Shown one piece after another: positions 9,226-18,530 of a stretch of DNA of 64,000 nt. The translations under genes and the position numbers were made by a program. The stretch's first letter is position 1. The number at the start of each line of letters is the position of its first letter. Origin of the DNA: Chitinophaga sp. (GTDB taxonomy: Bacteria; Bacteroidota; Bacteroidia; Chitinophagales; Chitinophagaceae); the NCBI RefSeq assembly GCF_019236475.1, contig NZ_JAFAIX010000013.1:620001-684000 (forward strand), in the 5' to 3' direction. The notes beneath the pieces were generated by a model, which made no database searches, was not told the DNA's origin, and saw only the letters and a list, made by a program, of their open reading frames with translations.

Positions 9226-10749
9226 TTAAAAGTCAATTTTAGCAAAGCAAATATAATTCCTGTAAATGCATGGTATCACTACAGTATGGCCACTGATCTG
9301 TTTACCGTAACGTGGCATCCAGGTATAGCCTTTATCCAGATTTCTCAGAGTAGGCATCCTGTTAACTTTACCACCTGGGTCTAGGCTATTGTCGATCAGT
9401 ATATAGCTTCTTCTGTCCAAATCATTGTAGAGGAAGCGCAGTTCACTGCCAATGTTCACCATCATGTAAGACAGATACAGGTCTGCATTATCGTCGTACT
9501 GGCTTTTGTTAATGAAATTGTTCCATTGCATATTGCCTTCCTCATCAAAGGACATTATAATCACTTTATCATAATGATAGCGCAATCCCTGGGAATTGTT
9601 CCAGTAACCGGGATTGTAGTACCATGGAGAATACGGAGAATAGTAGTAGGGAGAATAGAGGCCACTATAAGGACTGCCATACATGTAATTCCAGCGGTTC
9701 CATGGCTGATAGCGGCTGGAAGTGGAGAAAGATTCTGCAGTCAACAGGAATCCGCCATTGGCAGTGTTGATAACCTTCCGGATGAAGTAGTCGTTAAAAG
9801 CAGCATTGGTACTGGATTCATCGCGGGCCGCTGATTTCAGTTCCTGTGAGAAAGCCAGGAATTTCTCATAATTAGTTTTCTGATTTTTAAAATCATATTT
9901 GTAGAGATACATTCCCTCTACATTTCCACGTTTCTGCTTATAAGCGAAAGCGGTAATCAGTGCCGTTCCTTTCTGGTTGTCCACTTTCATTTTGATCTCA
10001 TCCAGCATCTGGGAGTGGAACTGTAATGGCGATACCTCAAAACTATCCACCAGCGGATGTTTGATGATCATATTACCACTTACCACATAGTCTTTACTGT
10101 TGGTACGTTCCAGTCTATTGAAAATGAAATCGCCGTCGTTGGTAAGGTTAAAGTTGTTCAGGAAGAACTTCTTTGACTGCATAGGCAGACTCACCTTACT
10201 GTTGTTCACCAGGCTCATCGTGCTATCGTAGAGGAAGGTGTAGAAAAGGTTATTATCTTCCTTATCCTGATTGATCTTGTAGATCATGATCCGATTCTTA
10301 TCTTCGGATACTTCCATGGAATACACTTTGTTTTCCTTGGAATAGTAGCCGATACGAGTAGAGTCGATCAACAGCGGTTCAGAATAGAATTTCGCATCCG
10401 GACTCATAGAAGCGCAGAAGCTGTAAACGGCATCTTTATACTGAAACTGGTAGATCATGAGTACTTTGTTGGGATAAGCTACAAAGTCCATACTGATTAC
10501 CTTCTTAGGAAGAAAGTCCAGCGCTACCCTTTCTTTCAGCTCCATCCCATTATCATATACCGACACTGCATAGGCGCCGCGGTCTGATTTATAGACCAGG
10601 ACATTTCCTCCTACCTTACCTATAATTTCGAATTCGGTGTTTTTAAAATCATCCTTTTCCGGCTGGGTATAGGTTATTTTCTGGGCCATCACTGTAGTTC
10701 CGGCCAGTAGCATTATCAAAAACAATTGAATGCGGTATAGTCTATGCAT
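9226..10749 (-). CDS. Secreted protein of unknown function with a Tyr/Pro-rich insert
   Basis: 507 residues with a signal peptide (about 1-22, ending TTVMAQ). The rest reads as repeated beta strands (for example NVLVYKSDRGAYAVSVYDNG and KVLMIYQFQYKDAVYSF) and may be a beta-propeller-like fold, but I do not recognise a family. Around residues 345-383 lies an insert rich in Tyr, Pro, Ser and Trp (GSPYSGLYSPYYYSPYSP). No Cys-rich or catalytic motif is seen. It precedes the DUF6427 gene by 15 nt. An exported envelope protein is as far as the sequence goes. Confidence 0.75.
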   Translation of the reverse strand: MHRLYRIQLFLIMLLAGTTVMAQKITYTQPEKDDFKNTEFEIIGKVGGNVLVYKSDRGAYAVSVYDNGMELKERVALDFLPKKVISMDFVAYPNKVLMIYQFQYKDAVYSFCASMSPDAKFYSEPLLIDSTRIGYYSKENKVYSMEVSEDKNRIMIYKINQDKEDNNLFYTFLYDSTMSLVNNSKVSLPMQSKKFFLNNFNLTNDGDFIFNRLERTNSKDYVVSGNMIIKHPLVDSFEVSPLQFHSQMLDEIKMKVDNQKGTALITAFAYKQKRGNVEGMYLYKYDFKNQKTNYEKFLAFSQELKSAARDESSTNAAFNDYFIRKVINTANGGFLLTAESFSTSSRYQPWNRWNYMYGSPYSGLYSPYYYSPYSPWYYNPGYWNNSQGLRYHYDKVIIMSFDEEGNMQWNNFINKSQYDDNADLYLSYMMVNIGSELRFLYNDLDRRSYILIDNSLDPGGKVNRMPTLRNLDKGYTWMPRYGKQISGHTVVIPCIYRNYICFAKIDF

Positions 10750-10950
10750 GCGTCAGATGTATTTCAATAAGTTGTGGTAATGTGTTGCAGGAGTGTACTG
10801 CATATATGATTTTCAAACTTACATTAAAATTTAGAATATTGACAAGCAATTTCCGTGCACAATTCCGTACGGGTTTCCCCGTTACATAAATACTAAAAGC
10901 CTGGATTTATTGTGTACTTTTAGGAAAATATTTTTAAACAGCATTTTTCA

Positions 10951-11868
10951 ATGGAAACCGTTTTAATAACCGGTGGTACCGGCATGGTAGGCACCGCATT
11001 AACGGCCCTGTTGCTGGAAAGAGGGTACAAGGTGATTGTACTAACGCGTATACCGGAACGAGGCTCCAACCCACAGGTAACATATGCCCGCTGGGACATC
11101 CTTCATCAAACCATAGACACTGCTGCTCTGCAGCAGGCAGATTATATTATTCACTTAGCAGGTGCATCTGTATCAGATAAACGCTGGACAGCCGCCCGCA
11201 AGCAGGAAATTGTTGATAGTCGCACCCAAAGTAGCGAGCTGCTGGTCAAGGCCTTGTTGTCTACCCCAAACAAAGTTAAAAAGGTCATCAGCGCCTCGGC
11301 TACAGGTTATTATGGGCCATATAAAGATCATCCTTTTGTAGAAACCGACCCTGCTGCTACGGATTACCTGGGCAGTACCACGGAGCGCTGGGAAAAAAGC
11401 ATTAGTGAGGTTAGATCCCTCGAGAAGCCACTGGTAATATTTCGTATAGGCATTGTGTTAAGTAGAGATGGAGGGGCATTGAAAGAATTCTACAAGCCCT
11501 TACGTTTTGGATTTGCAATGGCCATGGGTAGTGGAGAGCAATATTACAGTTGGATACATATCCAGGATCTAGTGCGCCTATTTTTCAATGCCATTGTGAA
11601 CGATAAGTTGGATGGAACTTATAATGCAGTAGCTCCCCAGCCTGTTACCAATAAGGAACTGGTACAAAGTATGGCCAGGGCTGCAAAAGGCAAGAGCTAT
11701 ATGCTGGCTTACATGCCTACTCCACTCGTAAAGCTCGCTCTCGGGGAGTTTAGTATAGAGGTATTGAAAAGTGTACGCGTGTCTTCCGAAAAAATTCAAC
11801 AAACGGGCTTCCAATTTTCCTATCCCACTATTGACCAGGCGATGGAACAGTTGTTTCCGAAGCGCTGA
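10951..11868 (+). CDS. TIGR01777-family NAD(P)-dependent epimerase-like oxidoreductase (copy 1)
   Basis: 305 residues. The short-chain dehydrogenase fold is shown by the nucleotide loop ITGGTGMVGTAL, IIHLAGASVSDKRW, and the active-site region SASATGYYG with the Tyr of a YxxxK-like site. The family (E. coli YfcH, human SDR39U1) has no established substrate; E. coli YfcH prefers NADPH. A DUF1731-like tail is present (PTPLVKLALGEFSIEVLKSVRV). Its last 41 bp overlap, tail to tail, the end of pabB on the other strand. A second copy lies at 55043-55990. Confidence 0.9.
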   Translation: METVLITGGTGMVGTALTALLLERGYKVIVLTRIPERGSNPQVTYARWDILHQTIDTAALQQADYIIHLAGASVSDKRWTAARKQEIVDSRTQSSELLVKALLSTPNKVKKVISASATGYYGPYKDHPFVETDPAATDYLGSTTERWEKSISEVRSLEKPLVIFRIGIVLSRDGGALKEFYKPLRFGFAMAMGSGEQYYSWIHIQDLVRLFFNAIVNDKLDGTYNAVAPQPVTNKELVQSMARAAKGKSYMLAYMPTPLVKLALGEFSIEVLKSVRVSSEKIQQTGFQFSYPTIDQAMEQLFPKR

Positions 11869-13102
11869 GTACACTCCGGAGGGCCGCGGCTTTCAACAGG
11901 CATTCTTCCCATTCTTTTTCTGGATCACTGTAAAAAGTAATGGCGGATCCTGTTTGGAAAGATAGGTATTTCGCAGTAGCGTTATACAGAATGCTTCGAA
12001 TCACCACATTGAAATCAAAATCACCTGCTGGGGTGATATATCCAACTGCTCCGGAATACAGTCCCCTTCTGCTTTTTTCATGTGATTCAATCAGTTCCAT
12101 TACTTTAATTTTAGGGGCGCCTGTCATGGAGCCCATCGGGAATGATTGTTTCAGCACTTCCGTAAAAGGCAGATCTGGCGGGAGTTCTGCCGCCACAGTA
12201 GAAATCATGTGATGTACCTGCGCGAAGGAATAAATGCCAAACAGTTCCGTTACAGTGACAGAGCCTCTGACAGCAGTATGGGAGAGATCATTTCTTACCA
12301 AATCCACTACCATTACGTTTTCAGCACGTTCCTTGGCATTGTTGAACAAGGCCTTTTTCAGGGCTTCGTCCACTTGTGGATTCTTGTCTTTGCGACTGGT
12401 CCCTTTAATGGGCTGGGAAATGATTTTATGGCCTTTTTTCTGCATGAATCTCTCCGGAGAAGAGCAGACCATGTAATGGTCGTTCAGCCGGTAATAAGCC
12501 GCAAAAGGCGCCGGAGATAAGGTACTGAGGCGATGGTATAACGCTGGTGGATATACGGTTGCATCTTCGATAAAGCTCTCTCTACAGAAGTTTACCTCAT
12601 AGCAATCACCGCGCAGGATGTGATCTTGCAGGGATTTTACCGCATCGATATAAGCATCGTGCTGGAGACGTGACTGTAGCGATTGCGAAATAGCCGCAGT
12701 GTGATCTGCAATGGCAGCGGGCATTTCCAGGCATTGCTGGAAAATTTCGCGGGCTTGATCCAGCATTCCATTTTCCATCCCAATACTGAGTTGGTTCTTT
12801 TCCAGCATCAATACGATGCGAGGGCGGAAGAAGAACATATCCGGGAAACCGGAACCATCCGGATTGGAGGAATGTAAGTTAGGAACTACTTCATTTTTAA
12901 GATCATAGGCCAGGTGACCAAACAGCCAATCCTGATGAGTGTTATGAAACTGCAGTAGTTCATCAAAGGCGTTGCCTGCGGGCAGTTGGAGGGTTGCAAC
13001 TGCGTCGGCTGCCAGTATAGCTTCGAATTGATGATAAGACGAGGGATAGTCATTATTGTCTAATAAACAACAAATGTTGAACCGGGAGCACCAATTCAAC
13101 AT
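11828..13102 (-). CDS. pabB: Aminodeoxychorismate synthase component I (anthranilate synthase I family)
   Basis: 424 residues. Chorismate-using enzyme, probably making 4-amino-4-deoxychorismate for folate. Seen are the family blocks QPIKGTSRK, NVMVVDLVRNDLSHTA and FPMGSMTGAPKIKVMELIE, and the chorismate-binding C-terminus. The Lys of PIKGT is characteristic of PabB rather than TrpE (PIAGT), which favours the folate route. No glutaminase (pabA) or lyase (pabC) is adjacent. The 3' end overlaps the convergent TIGR01777 gene by 41 bp, with VPSPGQ and the stop inside that overlap. Confidence 0.9.
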   Translation of the reverse strand: MLNWCSRFNICCLLDNNDYPSSYHQFEAILAADAVATLQLPAGNAFDELLQFHNTHQDWLFGHLAYDLKNEVVPNLHSSNPDGSGFPDMFFFRPRIVLMLEKNQLSIGMENGMLDQAREIFQQCLEMPAAIADHTAAISQSLQSRLQHDAYIDAVKSLQDHILRGDCYEVNFCRESFIEDATVYPPALYHRLSTLSPAPFAAYYRLNDHYMVCSSPERFMQKKGHKIISQPIKGTSRKDKNPQVDEALKKALFNNAKERAENVMVVDLVRNDLSHTAVRGSVTVTELFGIYSFAQVHHMISTVAAELPPDLPFTEVLKQSFPMGSMTGAPKIKVMELIESHEKSRRGLYSGAVGYITPAGDFDFNVVIRSILYNATAKYLSFQTGSAITFYSDPEKEWEECLLKAAALRSVLSASETTVPSPGQ

Positions 13103-13173
13103 TTGCTGTTTAAATATTTTGTGATCATCAACCGGGAAAGTGTGAAATATCCTGATAATAATCTATTTAATGC

Positions 13174-13620
13174 TTAGAAATCATCGTCATCGTCATCGAA
13201 GCGATCGTTGAACAGATCCATATCTTTGAATTCGTCATCAAAGCCTAAATCATCGTCATCATCCTTTTTGGTGCTAGGACGACCACGTTTTCCTTTAGAT
13301 TTAGGAATATCGAACTCTTCGAAGTCAGGATCATAATCCTCTTCTTCTCCCTTTTCCCATGCGTCAGCATCATCAGCGTCATCGAAATCACCGTCATCGT
13401 CGTCTTCATCATCGTCGTCTGACTTACGCTTAGATTTAGAAGTAGATTTATCTGATTTTTTGGCAGAAGATTTAGAAGTTGTTTCCTCCTCATCCTCTTC
13501 ATCCTCATCATCTTCATCCACCTCTTTCTTAGGCTTGGCCGCAGCTTTAGGAGCGTCTTTTGCAGTCTTAGGAGAAGTAGTTTTTTTAGTCTCTTTCTCT
13601 TTATCAGATTTTGATTTCAT
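13174..13620 (-). CDS. Highly charged Lys/Asp-rich protein with an AT-hook-like motif
   Basis: 148 residues of very low complexity: a Lys/Thr/Ala-rich start (KSKSDKEKETKKTTSPKTAK), alternating Asp/Glu and Ser/Lys blocks in the middle, and a C-terminus ending in FDDDDDDF. A KGKRGRPSTKK segment matches the AT-hook core (GRP flanked by basic residues), which binds the minor groove of AT-rich DNA. No fold is expected. It lies 93 nt downstream of purA, same strand, behind a run of T tracts. The composition recalls eukaryotic nucleolin-type or histone-chaperone tails; a DNA- or nucleoid-associated role is inference. Both strands have open frames here because of the simple codons, but only this one has a sensible start and spacing. 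Confidence 0.75.
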   Translation of the reverse strand: MKSKSDKEKETKKTTSPKTAKDAPKAAAKPKKEVDEDDEDEEDEEETTSKSSAKKSDKSTSKSKRKSDDDDEDDDDGDFDDADDADAWEKGEEEDYDPDFEEFDIPKSKGKRGRPSTKKDDDDDLGFDDEFKDMDLFNDRFDDDDDDF

Positions 13621-13713
13621 AATAGGTTCACTTATTTCTTTGCCGTAAAGTTTTAATAGTTTTTTTTATTCGCCAAATTTTTTTTGCCGTTTTTTTTCCG
13701 TAATTTTTTGCAA

Positions 13714-14985
13714 TTAGTGTTCCAGTATCTGGTCACGTCCCGGCCCGTTGGAAACGAATTTCACGGGAACGCCGAGATATTTCTCTACGGAAGTTACAAA
13801 TGATTTCATTTCATTTGGTAACTCATTGAATTGCTTACTAGTAGAAGTCTTGTCTGTCCAACCTGGATATGTTTCATACACCGGAGTGATGTCGAGGCCA
13901 GTCATTTGGAAAGGTAATTGTTTTGTTTGTTTGCCGTCGATTTCATACGCAGTGCAGGCCAGCACTTCATCAAACTCATCAAGTACGTCAGATTTGGTCA
14001 TTACCAGTTGCGTTACACCGCTCAGCATGCAAGTATAGTTCAGTGCAACCAGGTCAATCCAGCCACAACGACGTGGGCGACCAGTTACAGCGCCGAATTC
14101 ATGACCAGCAGCACGCAGTTTTTCACCAGTAGCATCGTGGAGCTCAGTAGGGAAAGGGCCACTACCTACGCGTGTGCAATAAGCTTTAGTTACGCCGATT
14201 ACTTCCTTAATCCATTGAGGTGCAATACCCAAACCATTGCAGACACCTGCAGAAATGGTATTGGAAGAAGTTACGAAAGGATAAGTACCGAAATCCACAT
14301 CCAGCATGCTACCTTGAGCGCCTTCAGCCAGGATTTTCTTACCAGCTTTCAGTTTTTCATTAATGAAATATTCTCCTGCTACTACGTTCATAGTTTTCAG
14401 GAACTTTACAGCTTCAAAGAACTCTGCTTCCCAAGCAGCAATATCAGCGCTGAATTCGCTAATATCAAAGTGAGACAGTAATTCCAGGTGTTTTTGTTTC
14501 AGTTTAGCATAGCGCTGCTCGAATTCAGAAGACAGTACATCTCCTACGCGCAGACCGTTTCTGCCAGTTTTATCCATATAAGCAGGTCCGATACCTTTCA
14601 GGGTAGAACCGATCTTGTCATTTCCTTTCGATATTTCAGAAGCCTTATCCAGGGCTCTGTGCGTAGGAACGATTATATGGGTTTTTTCTGCTATGAAAAG
14701 ATTTTTTGTCAGGTCGATGCCCAGTGCGGAAATATCTTCGCTTTCTTTCTGGAAAGCAACTGGGTCCAGCACCACACCATTACCGATAAAGTTAACAGTG
14801 TTATCGTGGAATACACCGGATGGAATAGTACGCAGTACTACTTTCTGTCCATTCACATACAATGTGTGTCCTGCATTCGGACCGCCCTGAAAGCGGGCAA
14901 TCACGTCGTATTTACCGGCAAAATAGTCCACAATTTTACCTTTACCTTCGTCGCCCCATTGCAGGCCTAACAAAACGTCTACCAT
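13714..14985 (-). CDS. purA: Adenylosuccinate synthetase
   Basis: 423 residues. Joins IMP and aspartate using GTP, the first step from IMP to AMP. The N-terminal GTP loop VDVLLGLQWGDEGKGKIVDY carries the catalytic Asp and His (GGPNAGHT); further blocks are EGAQGSMLDVDFGTYPFVTSS and VTGRPRRCGWIDLVAL. Full length. Its own promoter is seen at 15028-15058. Confidence 0.97.
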   Translation of the reverse strand: MVDVLLGLQWGDEGKGKIVDYFAGKYDVIARFQGGPNAGHTLYVNGQKVVLRTIPSGVFHDNTVNFIGNGVVLDPVAFQKESEDISALGIDLTKNLFIAEKTHIIVPTHRALDKASEISKGNDKIGSTLKGIGPAYMDKTGRNGLRVGDVLSSEFEQRYAKLKQKHLELLSHFDISEFSADIAAWEAEFFEAVKFLKTMNVVAGEYFINEKLKAGKKILAEGAQGSMLDVDFGTYPFVTSSNTISAGVCNGLGIAPQWIKEVIGVTKAYCTRVGSGPFPTELHDATGEKLRAAGHEFGAVTGRPRRCGWIDLVALNYTCMLSGVTQLVMTKSDVLDEFDEVLACTAYEIDGKQTKQLPFQMTGLDITPVYETYPGWTDKTSTSKQFNELPNEMKSFVTSVEKYLGVPVKFVSNGPGRDQILEH

Positions 14986-15027
14986 AATGATTTAATTATT
15001 TATCGGAGGTTGCATTTAAAGAAGTCG

Positions 15028-15058
15028 CAAAATTAAAGCGAATTATAACAATTACAAA
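15028..15058 (-). promoter_or_regulatory. Bacteroidota-type promoter of purA
   Basis: On the minus strand TTTG (15058-15055), 19 nt, then TAATTTTG (15035-15028), fitting the phylum consensus TTTG-N19-TAnnTTTG. Transcription would start near 15022, leaving a leader of about 36 nt before the purA ATG at 14985. Confidence 0.65.
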
Positions 15059-15120
15059 TTTCTATCGCAAACAAAGGAAATTGGGGAACGCCGCCGAGGG
15101 CGGATGTAAAGCCATCATTT

Positions 15121-15156
15121 ACCGTATACCAGTGGGATCAGCCACCAGTATACGGT
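15121..15156 (-). other. Hairpin after the (p)ppGpp synthetase gene
   Basis: Arms ACCGTATACCAGTGG (15121-15135) and CCACCAGTATACGGT (15142-15156) pair over 15 bp with a two-base mismatch. It lies about 50 nt past the rsh stop. No T tract follows on the minus strand, so it may be a weak terminator or a 3'-end stabilising structure. Confidence 0.5.
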
Positions 15157-15207
15157 TGAAATAATGGTTATTAAATGTGGTAAAAAAATCTTGGTCTACA
15201 ACATACA

Positions 15208-17457
15208 TCATGACTCTTCCAATCGTTGTACAGACTGGATTCCATCCAATTTCCTGAGCCTTTCTACCAGCTCGTCCAGCTCTTCTTTGTCATGCACATA
15301 TACCTTAATCAGCCCTTCAAAAAGACCTTCTTTAGACTCAATACTCAAGGCGGAAATATTCACTTTCAGTTCACCGGAGATCACATTCGTAATTTTGTGA
15401 ATAACTCCCACATCATCCATACCAATGATACGTAAACCGGTCAGGAAGGAGATTTCGCGGTTTTTCACCCACTTGGTTTTCACCACCCTATGACCATAGT
15501 TGGCCAGCAACTGTGCGGCATTCGGACAGTTCGTACGGTGAATTTTCAGTCCTTCACTGGCTGTGATAAAACCAAATACGTCATCTCCAGGAATAGGGCG
15601 ACAGCAATTGGCCAATTTGTAAGCAATGCGGTCGGAGCTTTCTCCGAAAATAATCAGCTCCGCATCCTTTTTGGATGGAATCTGATGCTTCACTGCTTCT
15701 TCTGCCACATGTTCCGGTTGCTTCACTGGAGCTGGTTTTGGCGGTTCCAGCTTATCGCCTAAAAGGGAGAATTCTTTCAGCTCTTTCAGGTCGATATTTT
15801 TCACTGCAATCTGGTAATACAGATCTAGTGGAGAAGATTGCTTGTAGAATTGTACCAGCTCATTGATATTATGCTGACTGGGGTTGATTTTCATATGGTC
15901 CAGCTTACGTTCGAGCGCAGCTTTACCATCCATGGCAATCTTACGTTTTTCCTCCTTCAGGGCATCTTTGATCTTGGATTTGGCCTTGGCTGTCAGCACG
16001 AAGTTTAGCCAGTCTTCCGAGGGTTTCTGCTTATTGGAGGTAATAATTTCCACTTGGTCTCCACTGCGCAGTTTATGGCTCAGGGGTACCAGTTTATAAT
16101 TTACTTTGGCGCCTATACATTTATTTCCCACCGCACTGTGGATGGAGTAGGCAAAGTCGAGGGCCGTTGAGTTGACAGGTAATATTTTGAGATCGCCTTT
16201 CGGAGTGTACACATAGATTTCCTCAGTAAACAGATTGCTTTTAAAATCTGCGAGGAAGTCCAGCGTATTGGAATCAGGGTTGCTGAGGATCTCACGGATC
16301 TGCATAAACCACTGATCAAACTTGGATTCCTGTTGAGGAGTACCGCTACCTTCCTTATAGCGCCAGTGGGCGGCCACGCCTTTTTCGGCGTAGTCGTTCA
16401 TACGTTTGGAACGTATCTGTACTTCCACCCATTTACCTTGAGGGCCCATTACAGTCACGTGTAGGGCTTCGTATCCGTTGGACTTAGGATTACTGAGCCA
16501 ATCGCGCGTACGTTCAGGACTTGGGTGATAGAAATCCGTAATGATGGAATATACTTTCCAACAATCCGCTTTTTCTTTATCGATGGGGGAATCCAGGATA
16601 ATACGGATAGCAAAAAGATCGTATACCTCTTCGAAGGCCACTCCTTTTGTTTTGATTTTATTGTGGATGGAGTGGATCGATTTAGGGCGACCATATATTT
16701 CAAAGTTGAATCCTTCTTCTTGGAGTACTTCCTTTATAGGTTTGATGAACTCGTTGATGTAACGGGTTCTTTCGCGTTTTGTTTCTTTTAGTTTCCGGGC
16801 GATATCTTTATAGGTTTGCTGCTCGGTGTACTTCATGGAGAGGTCCTCCATTTCTGATTTGATATTGTACAAGCCGAGGCGATGCGCCAGCGGAGCATAG
16901 ATAAATACTGTTTCGGAAGCGATTTTCAGTTGTTTCTCTCTGCTCATGCTGTCTAGTGTACGCATGTTATGCAGTCTGTCCGCCAGTTTTATCAGTATTA
17001 CCCTAGGGTCATCGGCCAGGGTAAGGAGTATTTTCTTAAAGTTTTCCGCCTGTGCAGTACTGGTACTGGAGTCAATAACGGTGCTGATTTTGGTCAGGCC
17101 ATCTACGATATGAGCGATTTCGGTTCCGAATTCACGGGTAATATCTTCGAGGGTTACTTCCGTATCTTCCACGGTATCGTGTAGCAGTGCGCAGATGGCA
17201 GAGCGTACGCCCAGGCCGATTTCTTCCACGCATATCTGTGCTACAGCTAGCGGATGAAGGATATAGGGTTCGCCGGATTTACGACGCATATCCCTATGGG
17301 CATCCGCTGCCATTTCAAAAGCTGTACGTACCAGCTCCCTGTCTCCCTTTTTCAGACGCGGTTTGAGCGCCCTCAGCAGGGCACGGTAATGCCGTACAAT
17401 TAACTTTTTTTCCTGCTCTTCGTCTAAATTGTATTGTTGAACTACCACTGTTTCCAT
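15208..17457 (-). CDS. Bifunctional (p)ppGpp synthetase/hydrolase (RelA/SpoT)
   Basis: 749 residues. Makes and destroys the alarmone (p)ppGpp. In order: HD hydrolase domain with LLHDTVEDTEVT and KLADRLHNMRTL (about 50-200); synthetase domain with GRPKSIHSI and SNGYEALHV (about 250-370); TGS domain beginning VYTPKGDLKILP (about 415-475); a conserved Cys/His stretch (CCRPIPGDDVFGF); and a C-terminal ACT domain. Both catalytic halves look intact, and the loop before NGYEALH is basic (ERTRD), like the RxKD of bifunctional enzymes rather than the acidic loop of RelA. An orphan response-regulator gene lies 69 nt upstream in the same direction. Confidence 0.95.
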   Translation of the reverse strand: METVVVQQYNLDEEQEKKLIVRHYRALLRALKPRLKKGDRELVRTAFEMAADAHRDMRRKSGEPYILHPLAVAQICVEEIGLGVRSAICALLHDTVEDTEVTLEDITREFGTEIAHIVDGLTKISTVIDSSTSTAQAENFKKILLTLADDPRVILIKLADRLHNMRTLDSMSREKQLKIASETVFIYAPLAHRLGLYNIKSEMEDLSMKYTEQQTYKDIARKLKETKRERTRYINEFIKPIKEVLQEEGFNFEIYGRPKSIHSIHNKIKTKGVAFEEVYDLFAIRIILDSPIDKEKADCWKVYSIITDFYHPSPERTRDWLSNPKSNGYEALHVTVMGPQGKWVEVQIRSKRMNDYAEKGVAAHWRYKEGSGTPQQESKFDQWFMQIREILSNPDSNTLDFLADFKSNLFTEEIYVYTPKGDLKILPVNSTALDFAYSIHSAVGNKCIGAKVNYKLVPLSHKLRSGDQVEIITSNKQKPSEDWLNFVLTAKAKSKIKDALKEEKRKIAMDGKAALERKLDHMKINPSQHNINELVQFYKQSSPLDLYYQIAVKNIDLKELKEFSLLGDKLEPPKPAPVKQPEHVAEEAVKHQIPSKKDAELIIFGESSDRIAYKLANCCRPIPGDDVFGFITASEGLKIHRTNCPNAAQLLANYGHRVVKTKWVKNREISFLTGLRIIGMDDVGVIHKITNVISGELKVNISALSIESKEGLFEGLIKVYVHDKEELDELVERLRKLDGIQSVQRLEES

Positions 17458-17526
17458 TGCCTTAAAGTTACGATTAAATATAATCTGAAAGAAACACGGC
17501 TTGGGAAAACAATAATAGTGAAGACT

Positions 17527-18285
17527 TTATAAGCGTAAGGGGTTCTCCAGTGGCACTGCAATTCTTTCTATTACCTTTCCTTCCGGCACTTTCAGTCGCA
17601 GACCCGCATTGTGATAGGTTTCTAATTCGAAACCATCTAGATACTCGCGGATTTGCTTCCTGACTTTGGTAACATACACATCCATACTGCGACTGTTCTG
17701 CGAATCATCTTTTCCCCAAACCTTGATCAGTAGTTCATCCCGTCGGATGATGACATTGGGCCGGCTGAAAAAATAGCGTATCACCTTCGCTTCCAGGGGG
17801 GATAATTTCCCTACCGGCAATTTGGTTCGGTTATCAAAAATTTTGAGCTTTCGGTAATGGAAGGTGTAGTCGTCGATGGAATGGCCTAGGAGCAGGTCTG
17901 AACGGATTGGTCTGGAATATTTTAAAAACACCAAGATCCGTTTCATCAATTCAGTAATGTTGAAAGGCTTCGTGAGATAGGTATCCCCGCCGATTTCAAA
18001 GGAGGTAATGCGGTCGTCAACGGCCGTTCGCTCCGCCGAAAAAAAGATAATACATACGAGGGTACTTTTATCTCTTATTTGCCGGGCCAGCTCAAAACCA
18101 TTCATCCCGGGTAAAACGATGTCCAGTAAACAAACATCAAATCTTGTTTTCTGGAACAGTTTCCAGGCCTGCGCCCCGTTAGCGCAATGTTCCACCCGAA
18201 AACCAACTTCTTCCAGACGACGCTTGACTAAGCCACCAAAAATACGGTCGTCTTCCACCAACAAAATACGAGGGTTCTTATTCAT
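17527..18285 (-). CDS. OmpR-family response regulator, orphan
   Basis: 252 residues. The receiver domain (1-120) has the acidic pocket VEDD (11-13), phosphoacceptor Asp55 in CLLDIVLPGMNG, Ser83 and Lys106 in YLTKPF. The C-terminal winged helix (about 140-240) has LSPLEAKVIRYFF and RSMDVYVTKVRKQI. The C-terminus resembles RprY-type regulators of Bacteroidota. No histidine kinase is adjacent; an orphan kinase lies at 35718-37079. Upstream, direct repeats 18407-18424 are a candidate self-regulation site. rsh lies 69 nt downstream, so read-through into it is possible. Confidence 0.92.
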   Translation of the reverse strand: MNKNPRILLVEDDRIFGGLVKRRLEEVGFRVEHCANGAQAWKLFQKTRFDVCLLDIVLPGMNGFELARQIRDKSTLVCIIFFSAERTAVDDRITSFEIGGDTYLTKPFNITELMKRILVFLKYSRPIRSDLLLGHSIDDYTFHYRKLKIFDNRTKLPVGKLSPLEAKVIRYFFSRPNVIIRRDELLIKVWGKDDSQNSRSMDVYVTKVRKQIREYLDGFELETYHNAGLRLKVPEGKVIERIAVPLENPLRL

Positions 18286-18406
18286 GATTTAATGCGGGGG
18301 TCTTATTCACATTACTAATCCTTGCAAATACTAATTCCTTCGTCTAATATGGTTATTCCTCAAAATCTCCACTTCTGCAATTTTTATAAAATTCCTGTCA
18401 GTTGCG

Positions 18407-18424
18407 GTTAATCAATCGTTAATC
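18407..18424. promoter_or_regulatory. Direct repeat with 11-bp spacing upstream of the response regulator
   Basis: GTTAATC occurs at 18407-18413 and 18418-18424, start to start 11 bp, about one helical turn, 122 bp upstream of the regulator start. OmpR-type dimers usually bind such head-to-tail repeats. A palindrome AAAATG-GTAT-CATTTT follows at 18443-18458. The rest of the 305-nt gap 18286-18590 shows only the glycosidase terminator at its right end. Confidence 0.35.
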
Positions 18425-18530
18425 TGAATAATAAATTAACTCAAAATGGTATCATTTTAACTCTAAGATTATCAATGGCCTATCGTAACGTCTATCCGGG
18501 GCTTTATTATATCTACGTAAAAAAACAAAA

